From the NCBI RefSeq assembly GCF_014898055.3, contig NW_023601433.1:82841106-82905105 (forward strand): a stretch of DNA of 64,000 bases. The letters run 5' to 3'. Source of the stretch: Talpa occidentalis. Lineage: Eukaryota; Chordata; Mammalia; Eulipotyphla; Talpidae. The stretch's first letter is position 1, and every line of letters starts with the position of its first letter. Below are positions 9,761-21,469 of this stretch, piece after piece. The position numbers and the translations under genes were made by a program. The notes below the pieces were generated by a model. The model was not told the origin of the DNA. It was given only the letters and a program-made list of their open reading frames with translations, and did no database searches.

Positions 9761-11185
9761 CTCTCTGTTCTTGTCGGGGAGCCCAGAGACACGTGAAACA
9801 CCAAGAGGAGGAAACAGTGCTGGGAGACACTGAACTCTCTTCAGTTTTCAGCCTCCCTGTCTGAATTTCAAACAGACCTGAAATTTCCTGTTTGGAAGGA
9901 GCTAGGGTGATGGCATGAGAAGCCCCAGCTTCCACCCCCACGCAGGTGGGTCCAGGTGAGCACTTTGGAGCAGCTTGGTTTACAAGGTAAAGTGGACAGT
10001 TAAGATGATAGTGGGACCCAAGCCTGAACCCCACTCCCTTGCCCAGGCCTTAGTCCTCACCAAAAGCAATGTGCCCACCTGCACTAGCAACCCCAGGCCC
10101 CCGAAGTAGCACCTACACCAGCAGCACCGACTGCTACACCAGTAGCACCTACAGCAGCACATTACACATTTGTTTTCAAATGTATTTTTAAAGATATGTA
10201 ATCGGCATGTTAACAAATTTAACAGTGTTGGAAAAAGTTTTTTGTTAAGTTACAAGCGTGAGATGATTTACAAAAGTATCTAACGCGTTTGGTGCTTTGC
10301 TGATGTGACAGAGCTGATGGCCAGGCTAAACTGAAAGATCCAGAAAGACTTGTTCCCACGTCTGGTGCCTCAGCACTTTTCCACGCGACCTCTCAGCTCC
10401 ATGTGGCCTCTCATTGTTCAGTAATTGTACGAGCTTCTTCACTGCCTGATGATGGGCTTCCAGAGTGAAGGTGAGAACCATCAGGTCTCTGAAGACCAAG
10501 ACCCAGAACTGGCACAACATCTCCTCTGCTCCATCTGTGGGCCAAGGCCAGTCATAAGCCCAGGTGAGATTCAAAGTTTGGGTCAAGCAGAGGGTGTAAT
10601 CAAAGATGCAGTCCTCAATGGGTACCATTGCTGGAGACCATGCCACAGGGAGTCCAGAACTTTCTTGATTATCCAGTGGTCCAAGCCACTGCCCATGCAC
10701 CCAACTCCTTTCATGCCATCCTGCCCAGAGCTCTGGAGCTCCACCACCAAGCATGCAGCCCCCATATCTAGCTCTTCGAACAAGCTGTTCCCCTCCGCTT
10801 GGGTTCCGGTGCCCTTTCACGCTGGTGACCTTGATGTTACAGTTTTCTGGGAAGCAGATGCTGGGATGGAGATGAATGTGCAGAACTTCTGTGGGGGTGT
10901 AAGGGAAGGAACGGAAGCAGGGTTGAGTGGAAGGAGCAGGTGAGTGTAATGCAGTCTCACAAAGGCCTCAGCTGACCCCACAGGACAGGATGACCTTTCT
11001 CTTGGGGCCAAGGGGCCAGGACTTTATTCCCCTGCATTGACTGCCCTTGGAGGGGGATGTAATCTTGCGTAAGGCAGATTCATTCAGCAGAGGGCAGAGC
11101 CCAGAGAGGGCTGGGGGCTAAAAACATTCATGAGGTCACCATCCTAGAAGTTGAGGGGAGTGAGGCTTTCAGTCCTGAGATGGAT
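9761..11185. other. Mostly single-copy non-coding stretch
   Basis: No gene is recognised. 10090-10160 has a locally repetitive AGC/ACC-rich segment with 'gtagcacctaca' twice (near 10106 and 10142). 10320-10850 has a faint LTR flavour ('ccatgtggcctctca'), too weak to assign. An overlapping open frame of about 170 codons there has no domain. Confidence 0.45.
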
Positions 11186-11189
11186 TTGA

Positions 11190-11295
11190 GCAGCATAGCA
11201 AGTCCATGACAGCTGACCTTAACCTTTCTGTGCCTCCTTTTTCCATCCATCAAATGGGGATGATGACACCCTCTCCTCAAACTTGAAGGAAGGTC
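11190..11295 (+). mobile_element. MIR SINE fragment
   Basis: 'gctgaccttaacctttctg' followed by 'gcctcctttttccatcc' and 'caaatggggatgatgac' follows the MIR core (ttaacctctctgtgcctcagtttcctcatctgtaaaatgggg). Confidence 0.7.
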
Positions 11296-12139
11296 TTAAA
11301 ATAGATAAGCGATCTAGAACTCCTTCAAAAAGGTTAAGAGAATAGAAGGAAGAGGAGGAAGGAGAGCTCTGCTAAGGCCATGCAATAGCAAGACACTCTG
11401 GTCCTTGCTCCAGGTTCGTCAGCAGTGAAGCTTATGGGATCCAAACGCACCCAAGGACTATTCCAATGGAAAGGGATTATCTTAAGTGAGTTCTCAATGC
11501 CAGGGCACCCAGTTCAGCCCTTTGGAGAATGATCTAGATGAAACACTGGCCAATCCTCAAGCCATCTGTCATGAATGCCAGGGTCATTCTCCTTGTCTTA
11601 AGTGATTTCCTAGGGAGAAATCCGAGCACTGTGATATTTGCATGAAAGGGATGCTGACGCCTGCTCCAGGAAGAACGTCAGGCCCTCGGGATGCACAGAA
11701 AGGAATCTGGAGAGTATAGAGGTTTATATTGATGGAAAAGACACACACACCCCCTCCATGTGGCCTCAGCCATTCCTCCAGGATCCCCACGGGCTGACAA
11801 ATTACGTGGACAGAACTGAGGCATCAGATCTCAGTCCAACAGATTGTTGCTGTCGCTTTTCCTCCTAAGCAAGTGATGTACCGGGAGGTTCTCGTTTGGG
11901 GTCTTCGGAGGCAGGCACCAGGAACTCTAAGGGACCGAGCCACAGCAGAGACCCTGTTCCCCTGAAACGGAGATGCCAGTGGCTGCTGGCACAAAGCTGG
12001 GCCACTCCCTGCCTTGTCTCTCCTGGCATCAAGGAGAATGAACAGTTCAGACTGTGCGGCATGACCTGGGCGGATGAGACAAGGAAGAGGAGGGAGATGG
12101 CCTGAGAGATGGCAGCGTGCCCGGTTCAGCTCGGGCGTC
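11296..12139. other. Single-copy non-coding stretch, nothing recognised
   Basis: Short open frames only (under 80 codons). No transposon or RNA gene is recognised. Confidence 0.5.
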
Positions 12140-12345
12140 TGTTACACGGGATCTGTCACTTGCTGGGCACAGGGCACTGGGAAAAGCCCTTTAAGAGTTT
12201 CAGCTTGGCTGATGCGCTGGGCCACCTTTTCTCATGATGAGGGAACTGATGCTCAGAGGGGAAGCATCACCCCCACCATAAAAAGACTCAAACCCAGGTC
12301 TCCAAAGCATAGGCTCTTAGTCACCAGCTACCTGTGTCGCCCGGC
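12140..12345 (-). mobile_element. MIR SINE, minus strand
   Basis: The words 'cttgctgggcacagggcac', 'gatgagggaactgatgctc', 'agaggggaagcatc' and 'ctcaaacccaggtctcc' occur in the order of a reverse-strand MIR (gaggaaactgaggc..., ...gaacccaggtct). Confidence 0.75.
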
Positions 12346-13500
12346 CAATTCCTGAAGGAGTTTCAAGTGATCTTAGGATGGGGGTGCTGTGCCACGAGAT
12401 GATAAAGCGGTGTGGACGCCGCCGCTCCAGACATCTCCCAGGTTTTCTGGGCCTAGTCCCCCTCTCTTCTGCTCCCTCCTGTCCTTTCTTCCCTCCTCTC
12501 TTTCTCCCATTTAGGGAGCCCCTACGTCATGTCAGACGCTGCACATGGAGGGAAACTGATACCCTCGGTCCTGTGTTCTGGATCTCGGGAGAGACACTCT
12601 CTCAGGAAGTTCGGACACAAAAGCAAATTATTGAAGTCAGTGGGACACGCGGTGACTTGGAGATGCTCCCCAAGGCCCGCAGGAACGCAGAGCGTGCCTT
12701 CAGATGCCTGGAAAGAAATCAGTAAGGAGAAGCTATTTAAACTTGGATTCAATGAATATGCAGGGAGTGAAGGAGTCAAGGCAGGGCTGGGGGAGGCCAA
12801 GCACGTGCAAGGCTGCGCAGAGGGAAGGAGCTTGGTGGGCAGGGAAACAGCGGGTTGGGGAAGCCTGGGTGGAGAATACAGGGTGGCAAGATCCAGAGAA
12901 AGTCTGTTGGGTGAAGGCCAGGCCTTGTGCAACAGGCCATGGGGGTCAGACTGGAGCACAGAGGCACTAGGGACTCCCAGCAGGTATTTGTGGGTGCATG
13001 GGACACATGGGCTCTGTATCTGAGAGCGATGGCCAGGCCGCTGTGGATAGGCTGGACTGAGGGCAGACTTGAGTGGGGAGAGACGGGAGTTGGGGAAACC
13101 AGGGATGGCTCCAATTGTCCTGGAGAAGTAGGTGCAGAGCTGGAAACACCACTTCTTTGGGGGCGTCCAAGGTGTGTGTGATGCAACTTTTCCAGCCACC
13201 AGGAAGAGGGTCCTGTTGACCGAAAAGAATGATCGAGTGGTGGAACCTCAGCGCAGTTATTTGAAAGAGGCCACATTGGACCCCGAGGCAAATGTCTTCA
13301 GGGTTAACTCTATTTGCATCCCAAGCCCTCCTGTCCATTCAACAGGCTTTGGGCTGAGATCTGGACCTGCCGTCAAGCTCCCAGTTTCCCCCAAGCTCCA
13401 CGAGCAGCAAGGAAAGGGTCGAGAAGAGTCCCTCTCGCCAGGGCTGACACAAAAGACCGCGGCTGGCCTGCTCAGCTCAGTTTCTGCAGCCGCCCGCGCC
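12346..13500. other. Single-copy non-coding stretch, G-rich in part
   Basis: No repeat family is recognised. Overlapping open frames of 150-225 codons on both strands reflect GC-rich, stop-poor DNA. They show no domain, no ordered codon bias and no clear splice boundaries, so none is called. Confidence 0.45.
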
Positions 13501-13504
13501 CGGC

Positions 13505-13870
13505 CAGCCCCAGCCCTATTAATACTATTACTTGGGATGACATTTCCTCTGACTGTCGTTGTCTCTTTTTTTTCCTCCTCCTTAATTCTCTAATTTGTCC
13601 TAATATGCCCATTGCCTGCGTATCAAGTCATCCGTGAAGCCGCCCCACTTCCAGCTTCCTTCCTCCCCATCAGCCGAGTCTCCGTCTCCCACAGAAATTA
13701 GAGGGAGGCGGCTGTGAGCCCGCAAGGGCAGGAAATAGAATTAGGGGACGTATTAATTGGGACATCAAGTCGGATTTCGTTCCAGGCACTTCCTTCCGTT
13801 AACCACTTTGAAGCTTCCCCTCCGTGGCTCTGTTTCTCATTAGAAGGAGCTCTTAATGGCAGGCGGTGTT
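13505..13870. promoter_or_regulatory. Homeodomain-core (TAAT/ATTA) cluster, candidate enhancer
   Basis: About eleven TAAT or ATTA cores fall within about 360 bases, in 'ctattaatactattacttgg', 'ccttaattctctaatttg', 'tcctaatatgcc', 'agaaattagagg', 'gtattaattggg', 'ctcattagaagg' and 'ctcttaatggc'. They sit in otherwise GC-balanced, repeat-free DNA beside a CpG-rich segment. Such clusters typify developmental enhancers read by homeodomain proteins. Function is inferred; no conservation test was possible. Confidence 0.4.
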
Positions 13871-14149
13871 TACGCTCGGTGCAAATATGTCATGCCCTCC
13901 TCTCTGGGCTGGCAGGTCCAGCTGATTGGTGAGGGCAAGAGGAGGAAAAGGCCAGCCCGGGGGGTCAGGGTGGCAAAGGGTGGAAGGGATGCCAGGAAAG
14001 GGCCATTTTTCAGCCAGGCCAGCAAAGAGGCTTGTTTGAGGTGGGAGAGAGAAATTCCACCCAAGTGCCATTATTTTAAACTTTCCCTGATGTGCAATTT
14101 CCAGGGCCTGCAAGTTCATTTGCAAAGCAAGTTTCTTGCTGCTTCTTTC

Positions 14150-15120
14150 TGGTGCCGTGTGCTTTTCCCGGCCAGCCGCGAGTGTGCTGGCTGTGGGGAG
14201 GCGCGGGGGCCTTTGCCAACACCTAGGAAGCTGTTGGAAATGAAAGGATCAGGCCCCAGGCCGAGAGAGGTGTCAGGACGCCTCAGCCTTCCCGGCTCTC
14301 GGGTTCCACATTTCCAGCGGGGGGACACTGACCGTCCCCTCTGCCCCCCCGAGCTGCTCCACTCGCCCCATCCGCCCGACTCTTTCTCTGAGTCTCCTCT
14401 CCCCGAAGGTGTGGTTGGCTTGCACCTTTGTGGAATCCCCACACGGAGGTATTTTTGCCAACACTAATTCAAGGCTGTGAGAAGAACTTATTTGTGGAAG
14501 GGTATTTGTTTTTCCACCGAAGCAGCCAAAACCACCAGCCTCCCTTGCTGGAGAGGAGAAGAGGCGCGAGGAGAGGAGAGCAGCTCGTTCTCATGTTCCC
14601 TGCCGGTTTCCCCACAAAACAAAACACTTCCAGGAGGCGCAGAGCAGGTTTAACCGCGACTCAGTCGTGGAGGCGTTTTTTGTCCCGACCCCTGGGAGCC
14701 GGGACCCGGGAGAGGAGACTCCCAGGGCACTGGAGGCGAAGGTCAGGCCCTTCTACCTCCCCAGGAGCTCCCACAGCCAATGCAAATACCGCAGCCCTGC
14801 CCTGGACACCCTTCGGTCCTCTGAAGCGACCGGAGGCCAAGAAAAAGCAACAGAAACCCAGGCTAGAGGCAGGGAGGACAAACCTCAGCGCTGAACGGAA
14901 ACCAAATCAAATACCAACTCCCCTCCCCTACCACCGCCGGCTTCAAGGGATGAGGGCCGAGGTGTTTCATTTGTTCCTTCTTCTCCTTCTGTTTGTTTTT
15001 TCATTTCCTAATTCCAAGGGGCGAAAAAGTGGGCAGAGAACCTTGAGCGGAACGGGGTGGCAGAGAGTCGCGGGCTCTGCTCTGGCGCAGACAGAGCCTG
15101 AGGTCCAGAGACTCATCCCC
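14150..15120. other. Moderately CpG-rich segment, possible weak CpG island
   Basis: CpGs recur here much more often than in neighbouring DNA, for example 'cggccagccgcgagtg', 'gaggcgcgggggcc', 'ttaaccgcgactcagtcg', 'gccgggacccgggag', 'accgccggcttc' and 'gagtcgcgggctc'. The segment contains the longest open frame in the window (266 codons, 14428-15228, plus strand). Its Arg/Pro/Ser-rich product has no recognisable domain and ends in a Val-Cys run read from a GT repeat. A promoter for an unseen or non-coding transcript is possible. Confidence 0.4.
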
Positions 15121-15124
15121 GCGC

Positions 15125-15157
<33 letters not shown>
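15120..15157. repeat. (CG)n(TG)n alternating purine-pyrimidine tract
   Basis: About four CG steps run directly into about fifteen TG steps without a break. CG-TG alternation is the classic Z-DNA-prone composition. Confidence 0.95.
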
Positions 15158-15159
<2 letters not shown>

Positions 15160-15600
15160 GACTGCTTGGGCGGCAATGATCCGAGGCAATCTGTGCCAAC
15201 TTGGGGGAAAATGTTGCGGAATTTATAAAGTTTCGGGGTTTTAGCTGGGAACTAGGAGAATCTGGGGGAATTTTCTTTCTGCATCTCTGGTCTCTCTGGC
15301 TCCCCTCTAAGTCTCATGAGCACATTACAGTCCATGCAACGCAGGCAGGGAGTCTGGGTCTTAGCTCTCTTCCTAGAGAAGATGTGTTGATGGGTCCCCT
15401 TGGGCCAGATGCCATTCACAGTCCGGGCGATCGTGCCCAGCAGGGATGGGTAGCACTGACAGAGGCGGGTGCAGTGAAATCATCCTTGCCAGTCACGGGA
15501 AGGCCAGGGAGGAGGCTTTATCCATGAACAGACAGCCCTCGAAGCTCCTGCATATTCAGAAGCAGAATTTAGAGTCAACTCCATCCTGGGAACTGCTTTT
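15158..15600. other. Single-copy non-coding stretch, nothing recognised
   Basis: No repeat family or RNA is recognised; open frames are around 100 codons at most and lack domains. Confidence 0.5.
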
Positions 15601-15601
15601 A

Positions 15602-15633
15602 ATTCATTCATTCATTCATTCATTCATTCATTC
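15602..15633. repeat. (ATTC)n microsatellite, 8 copies
   Basis: Pure ATTC tetranucleotide run. ATTC runs often derive from the 'attcattcaaca' end of L2 on the minus strand, and an L2-like piece lies about 100 bases downstream. Confidence 0.95.
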
Positions 15634-15724
15634 TACTTCTTTATTCCTATCCTTATTTATGCACCAATATTTCAGGATATCTACTCTGTCTATCACCATT
15701 TGTTTTCTCACTTTCACTTAGTAT

Positions 15725-15835
15725 TTTTTGCCATTCATTCAACAGCTAGTTATTCAATCAATACCCCTACTTTAAGCACACTTGGATTACAACGATGGGC
15801 AAGACAAGCTAGTCAGTAGCTCGTTACTCACGATT
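15725..15835 (-). mobile_element. L2 LINE 3' end, minus strand
   Basis: 'gccattcattcaacagctag' and 'gattacaacgatgggcaag' parallel the reverse-strand L2 tail (cattcattcaacaaatatt... gatacagcagtgaacaag). Confidence 0.5.
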
Positions 15836-17135
15836 TTCTTCTAGCAAAACAATTCTAATCATTGCACCAGAAAGCAAATTTATTTCCCTGGGCAGCACTC
15901 AAACTAGAACGCAACCTTTGTTCTCTCTCAATCCAAAATGACTTGGCCAGAGAACGAGAAAGAAGCAGTTTGCCCATTTCTCTGTCTCCTTGTGAAAACC
16001 CAACATTCTGGAAGATTTCTGTGTTACAACGTGACAGGGTCAGCTGGGGGCTATGGGAATCCCTTGCTACTGTGGAGCTGAAGAATGTTAGATCAAGTCT
16101 ATTCATCAGACTAATGACAAAACCATTAGCCAACAAGAAGACAGACACATCTCAGCGGATATGAGAGCCTTGCAACAACTAGAAGCATGACCACCCCGTG
16201 GAAATGAATTAGGGGTCGAAGTGGAATAAGTTCATAGCTGCTTCTCCTGGGAGGGGCAATGCACTTGAAGACCTCACCTCCTTGTTTCTTACATCTCTCA
16301 AGGACCTGACATGTAAAATACACCAATCCATGACTTACATCTAACAGCTGCTCCTCAGCATTAACAACCTAAGACCCCCAAAGTGTTTCTGCCCTGACAG
16401 ATCAAAAACAGACTGGCTGATGCAAAAAGACGGACACCTTCTTCTTCTGTAAGTAAAATGAGTCAACAGGACAGAGACTCTAGGAAGTTTTGATTGATGT
16501 GAAGTCTTCAGGGAACGATTCATCAGGCAAACAATTGTCACTGATCTGCTACCCACCAGCCACCACCGTGGGCACATTCTGTTAGGACTGAAGAACCACA
16601 GGATTAGTGCTCAGCCGCTTGTATCTGGTCTCACAGGTCATTAGTGCACCTTACAAGAGAACGTCTACAAAAAGTGGTTGGAGGAGCAGAATCTGTCCTA
16701 AAAATGTGCATATTGAAAGGGAGAAAAGATGCAGGGAGCAATGGGATTTTCAGCTGTGCTGTAGGAAAAACGACTTCCTCTCTTCCTCTCTGTAAGGCTG
16801 ATTTTTTTTCCATAAACCTAAAGTCATGGCAAAGCAAGAGCGAGACTTGGCCAACATGGCGGCAGATGTGTCGGTTGCTGTTCCTTGAGGGATTTTCATG
16901 TTTAACTCTTCCCTGTCTTTGCTGCTCAGAACCAAAATGCTACCACTTGCAGACTCAGTGAACAAGTCAGAAAGCCATGGTGAACTCGTTGCATTCTGGA
17001 AAGCTTGAAGCAAGAAGCTATTGAAGGCCAGGAGGACAGTGGAAAGGAACAATGCCCACCATCACTGAAATGGCAATATTATTAGAAACCCTAATCACAA
17101 TTGTAATTTTTAATTTTTGTAATAACTTATTTCAC
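15836..17135. other. Single-copy non-coding stretch
   Basis: Over 1.2 kb with no recognised transposon, apart from the YY1-like site listed separately. Open frames stay near or below 105 codons. It has the even texture of unique DNA and could include non-coding exons that cannot be seen by eye. Confidence 0.45.
16853..16863 (+). promoter_or_regulatory. YY1-like motif AACATGGCGGC
   Basis: The word in 'ggccAACATGGCGGCagatg' matches the YY1 core ATGGCGGC. YY1 sites are typical of promoters and some retroelement 5' ends. Occupancy is inferred only. Confidence 0.3.
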
Positions 17136-17139
17136 CCAG

Positions 17140-17262
17140 TGCAAGGTCCGAGAGACAGGAACTAAACTTTCTTCCTTTCCACTATGTTCTCGGCACTCAG
17201 CTCAGCCACTGGCACTTAGTGGATCTCAGCAACCATATGTGGGAAGAAGAGTCTATGTGCAT
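17140..17262 (+). mobile_element. L2 LINE 3' end
   Basis: 'caaggtccgagagacagg', then 'cactatgttctcggcactc' and 'cactggcacttagtggatc' keep the L2 tail order (gagggcagggactttgtc... cagcgcctagcacagtgcctggcacatagtagg). Confidence 0.6.
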
Positions 17263-17264
17263 TT

Positions 17265-17480
17265 GCCTGACTTAATTCTCCCAGGAAGATCAGGAATTAT
17301 TGCCCTCTATTTTCTTTGTGACAAAATTGGCCCTGCTAGTGACAAAACTAATTGAACGCTTTCATCTCATAGGTACTCATGGCCCCACTTTACAGGTCAG
17401 GAAAGCAAGGCTCAGTGAAGTAAAAGAAACTTCCAGGGCACATGTAACTAAGCAAGGGGACATTCAAGAAGGACTCTGAT
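17265..17480 (-). mobile_element. MIR SINE, minus strand
   Basis: 'cttaattctcccaggaag', 'ccccactttacaggtcagg' and 'gcaaggctcagtgaag' follow the reverse-strand MIR (aatcctcacaac... ccccattttacagatgagg... ctgaggctcagagag). Confidence 0.7.
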
Positions 17481-17985
17481 TGGGGTGCTGCTCCATTAGC
17501 AGGACCTAGCACAGCACCAGCATTTAGAGAGACTCGCTAAGTAGTTTTTAGCAACTAAATACAGTAACTGAAATCACTACATTTTAATAATTACTTGAGT
17601 AAATAGAAGTACTTTGATAACTTAAATGCCTTGAGTAAATACAAGAGCTGGGATTCAAGCCCTGGACTGTTCCATTGCACCACAGGGCCCCGCCTGGACA
17701 CCATTGTTCTACCAAGACCCTCCCCCCATGCTTGTCTCCTACCAGAGTTGCATCAAATGCAAAAGTCGGTGCATCCACTGAAATGGCTGAGGCAGCTCTG
17801 ACTTTGGGATCTGACAGACGGGTTCAGGTCTGAACTCCATCATTGGGTGATATTGGCCCACTGATTTTAGCATCTATAGATCTAATAGCACTGTGATGCT
17901 TCCAATCGTCGTTCCACTGAATTGTGAGGTGATACTGCCTGTTGGCTTTTGAGACTTATTCTGTCCCAATAAAAAAGATTTATGG

Positions 17986-18249
17986 GGCCTCCCTGGTGGC
18001 GCAAGGGGTTAAGATGCAACCTATGAAGCTCACTGAAGCCACTACAGCACAAGTTTGATCCCCAGCCAGGGAAGTGACCCACATGGTGCAGCAGACCTCT
18101 CCCAGATCACCCACTGCTCCCCTCAGCAGCGTATTTTAGTAGATCTGCCTGTTCTGTTCCCCACTCTGTCTCTGGTGAATCCTCTCACCCCCAAAAACTC
18201 TGACCTGTACCCCGGTTCTTGTATGTATAAATAAATCTTTAAAAAAAGA
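17986..18249 (+). mobile_element. tRNA-derived SINE (copy 5, head type A)
   Basis: The head 'ggcctccctggtggcgcaag', the B-box-like 'agtttgatccccagcc', the body and the tail 'tgtataaataaatc' plus A7 are present. Flanks 'agatttatgg' and 'agatttgtgg' form a one-mismatch target-site duplication. Confidence 0.95.
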
Positions 18250-19335
18250 GAGATTTGTGGTATTGGCTGCCTGGGGTTGGTGACCCTTCCACTCAAAGGA
18301 AAATAGAAATTCTGATTCACAGCATGTGCCACGGGGACACGAATGGAACTCTGGACATCCTGAACATCTCCCACAACCACACCCAGTGGTCAAAGTCAAT
18401 GGAAAACAAAGGTGACTTATTACATGCCAGGATACCAGGGATTCAGTACCCTGAGAAATGAAAGTGTAGGTCATCTCACCGGACAAATCACCTCAGCAAG
18501 GGGATGAGGAATAGGTAGTAACAGAGTAACAGATATTACCCATAACTTTATCAGTAGTTACAGAAACCAGTTGTGCTTTGTTTCTCTGTGTCAGATACAT
18601 ATTTTTACATTTTAAATAACTTTGCTTCTCTCTCTCCTCCTCTTCACCCATTATGGTAGATAATAGTGGTTAAATTTACCATTTTGTAGGTTGCAAGATA
18701 CTGAAAGAGTCACTAAAGAATAAAAAAGACTGAAGTTATCCAGAAAGCATGTCTTCTGACTCAAAGTATTCACTGACAAGCTATGAGTTATTTCCCCTCT
18801 GGGAGAAGGTAAATCCACCCATACAAGGAGGTGTGGATGTTTAGGTAGAACATATTTCAAAGTGTGAATGGAAAGAACTGAAGCTGAGAAGTGAAGGGAT
18901 GGACTGTATTGGTTACATATGTTTTTGACAGCTTAGAATCTACCTGTCTGAGGTCAGCTTTCGTAGAAACAAAACCCAGGATAAGAAGTCTTGTGCAAGT
19001 TGTTTATTGAGGGAGTGTCCTCAACCTGTAGGGGGATGAGAGAAGCAGGATAGGAAAGAGAAATGCCATAAAGATGTGTTTTCTGATACAGTGGAGACAT
19101 AGCCTGCTCCTGGCGGAAGCTCTGGGGTCTAAATTGGACCCGAGTCAGCTCCTCTTTGAGATAAGGAGGAAGGAGCTTTGTACCCATGAAGCAGTCAAAA
19201 GTTGACAGCAGGGTCATAGTGGGGGTGATGGGATAGGGAAGGACATAATTGCAGGCACCATGATAGCAGTTGATAGCACTTACAATAGCCAGATGGACGA
19301 GATACTTTTATAGTGTTATATAGCAACTTATTCCA
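18250..19335. other. Single-copy non-coding stretch, nothing recognised
   Basis: AT-rich DNA with open frames under 90 codons. No repeat family, RNA gene or exon is recognised. Confidence 0.5.
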
Positions 19336-19835
19336 AAACTCAGCTACCTAAAACAGTATTGATGCTGCACAGATCACAGATCCTGTGGGTCAGCATTTGA
19401 TAGCAGTTCAGATGGGTGGCTCTGACTGAGTCATCCATGAGGCTGCAGTTTTGATGTTGAAGTGGGCTGCAGTCTCATCTGAAGACTAGACTGAGGCTGG
19501 AGGATCTACCTCCAACGTAGATCAGTCACCTGAGAGGCAAGATGATGCTGGCTGTTGGCAGGAAGTCTGGGTTTCTCTCCACATGCTGCGGCTTGAGTGT
19601 TTTCATGACATGACAGCTACTTCTCCAGAAGCAAGTAAGCAAGCCAAGAAACCAAGGGAAAAACAAGCCTTACATGACCTAATGCAGAAGCCAAACACAG
19701 TTTCCTCTGACATAATCAATTGGCCACACAGACCTGATCTGATTCAAGGTGGATGGGGCCTACACAAGGTGTGAACCCTGGGAGTGAAGGTCATGGGCCA
19801 TTAGTAGCAATCAAAGAGCTCAGCTCATCAACAGT
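19336..19835 (-). mobile_element. Old LTR-like repeat (MLT1-type), minus strand
   Basis: 'ctacctaaaacagtattg', 'cacagatcctgtgggtcagc' and 'gatgctggctgttggc', then 'ccacatgctgcggc' and 'gattcaaggtggatggggcc', match the order of MLT1-type LTRs read backwards (ggcttaaaacaac... cagtttctgtgggtcag... ccacgtggtctc... attcaagggg). The internal length is shorter than expected. Confidence 0.5.
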
Positions 19836-20004
19836 GTCTGCTCTATATCCAAGTTTTATTTTGAGGGGTTATCTCTGCCCGGTTGTATACTGGCCTCCAA
19901 GTAATTCTGGTGTTCACCTTTCACTGCAGAAGTTGAAGGTACAACCGTGGAAATACATGACCTCAGTCCAACCAATCCATGTCCTCTTCTGAGGCTTTAT
20001 ATCC

Positions 20005-20385
20005 TCAGTGCATCCATCCACTAGGGCTACCAGAACAAAGTACCACAGGCTGGGTTGTCTCCTACAACAGAAACTTATCTTCTCACACCTCTGGGGGCTG
20101 GAAATCCAGGAGCCAGACTTACAAGGAGCCACAGGGCTGGTTTCTCTATCCTTGGCCTACAAATGGCTGCCTTCTCCCAATGTTGTCCTGTACCCCCGGT
20201 GTTTCTCTGTGTGTCTAAATTTCCTCTTATAAGGACACCAACTTGGATGAATGCCCAGCCAAGTGACCTCATTTTAACTTAATTACTGTCCCTCCCAATA
20301 CAATCATGTTCCTTGGTGTTGGGGGTGAAGGCTTCAACATGTGGATTTGTGGGGGACACAGTCAATCCAGAACATCCCGTGAGTG
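20005..20385 (-). mobile_element. MaLR LTR (MLT1/MST-like), minus strand
   Basis: 'gggctaccagaacaaagtac', 'ccacaggctgggttgtctc', 'acagaaacttatcttctcac' and 'ggaaatccaggagcc' are followed by 'aaatttcctcttataaggac', 'gacctcattttaacttaat' and 'ggcttcaacatgtgg'. This order is the reverse complement of a MaLR LTR. It is solitary with no internal gene. Confidence 0.75.
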
Positions 20386-20389
20386 AAGC

Positions 20390-21465
20390 AACAGAGACAG
20401 CAGTCACAGGTCACTCACCACAGTGGAGGTGTGCTGGCCCAGGCTCCTGCCTCCCACGCCCCCTCTAAGTCATTCCCACTTTGCAAATCTAGTTTGCAAA
20501 ACCTCCTGGCAATTCTGAGAGCTCCAGACTATGCATAGAATACATTTAAATTTGCTGAAGCCAGTCACAGTTGGCTTATGTTTCTTAACAGTCATGTCCC
20601 GGACCGATACATGGCTTTTTCCAGATTTTCTGAAATGAATATTCTTTTCTTTTATATGTGGGTGGGGGCAGGGTGTGAAGAGAAGTCATTTTTAAAGTAC
20701 AAAAGTATTCAGGCTAAATTAAAAATCCTCCTCAGCACATCTTTCTTCTTGCCTGAATAACATATTTCTCACCTCATTCAGACACAGACATATACAAATC
20801 CACTCAGTTAAAAAGGAGGGGGTTGGTGTCAAGACCTGTAGCTCAGTGCAGTGAGTCAAATGACTATTCAGTCGATTGTTATTCGAGATGATGCTTGTCT
20901 GACTGTTGGCAGAAGTAAGGCTGGAAAGAGAGCGTGAGATGCCCGAGACACCATCGCTCACTCTGGTGTCATCCTGTCTCTTTGGGATGCTCTTAAGAGC
21001 GAGGCCAGAAGAAGATCAATAGAACGAGGCTATAAAATCCATGTCCTGCTGAGAGCTGGGTGTTGGAGAACTAAATATAATGAGGAGATCTAACTACATA
21101 GTCAATAGAAGAAACTCCAACTCTGAGACTAGGGAGGGAGAGAGAGAATTAGGGTCAGGAGCACATGCCCCAAAGTGAGCTGAGCCATCAGGGCAAATGC
21201 CCCTCATACCATTGAACTCCATGTCCTGCTAATGCAGGAGCACCTGCTGAGCTGGGTCTTGTGCTGCAGCTAAAATATATACCTTTTCATATAACCTTCC
21301 CCTTAAACAGTCACCACTGGAAACCACGACTATTGGTTCTCAAATTCCAAAATAGATCCTTCATGGTGGAATCCAGACAGGATCAGATGGGCTTATGGAA
21401 AGACAATAAAGCAACATCTGAAAGAAGACTTGAGGGTATTTTTTTAATTCCATTGACATGTTTCC
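20390..21465. other. Single-copy non-coding stretch, nothing recognised
   Basis: Open frames are at most 80 codons. No repeat or RNA gene is recognised. Confidence 0.5.
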
Positions 21466-21469
21466 TAAA

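Noticed and set aside
10320..10850. Possible LTR or gene fragment with overlapping frames of about 170 codons
   Set aside because: Only a single short phrase resembles an LTR, and neither frame shows a domain.
12522..13199. Minus-strand frame of 225 codons
   Set aside because: Pro/Ser/Leu-rich composition from GC-rich DNA, overlapped by other frames of similar length on both strands; no domain.
14428..15228. Longest open frame in the window (266 codons, plus strand)
   Set aside because: It lies in GC-rich, stop-poor DNA, has no recognisable domain and ends by translating a GT microsatellite into a Val-Cys run. No splice or initiation evidence supports it.
20005..20385. Considered as part of a full endogenous retrovirus
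   Set aside because: Only an LTR-like stretch is visible; no gag, pol or env similarity is present on either side.
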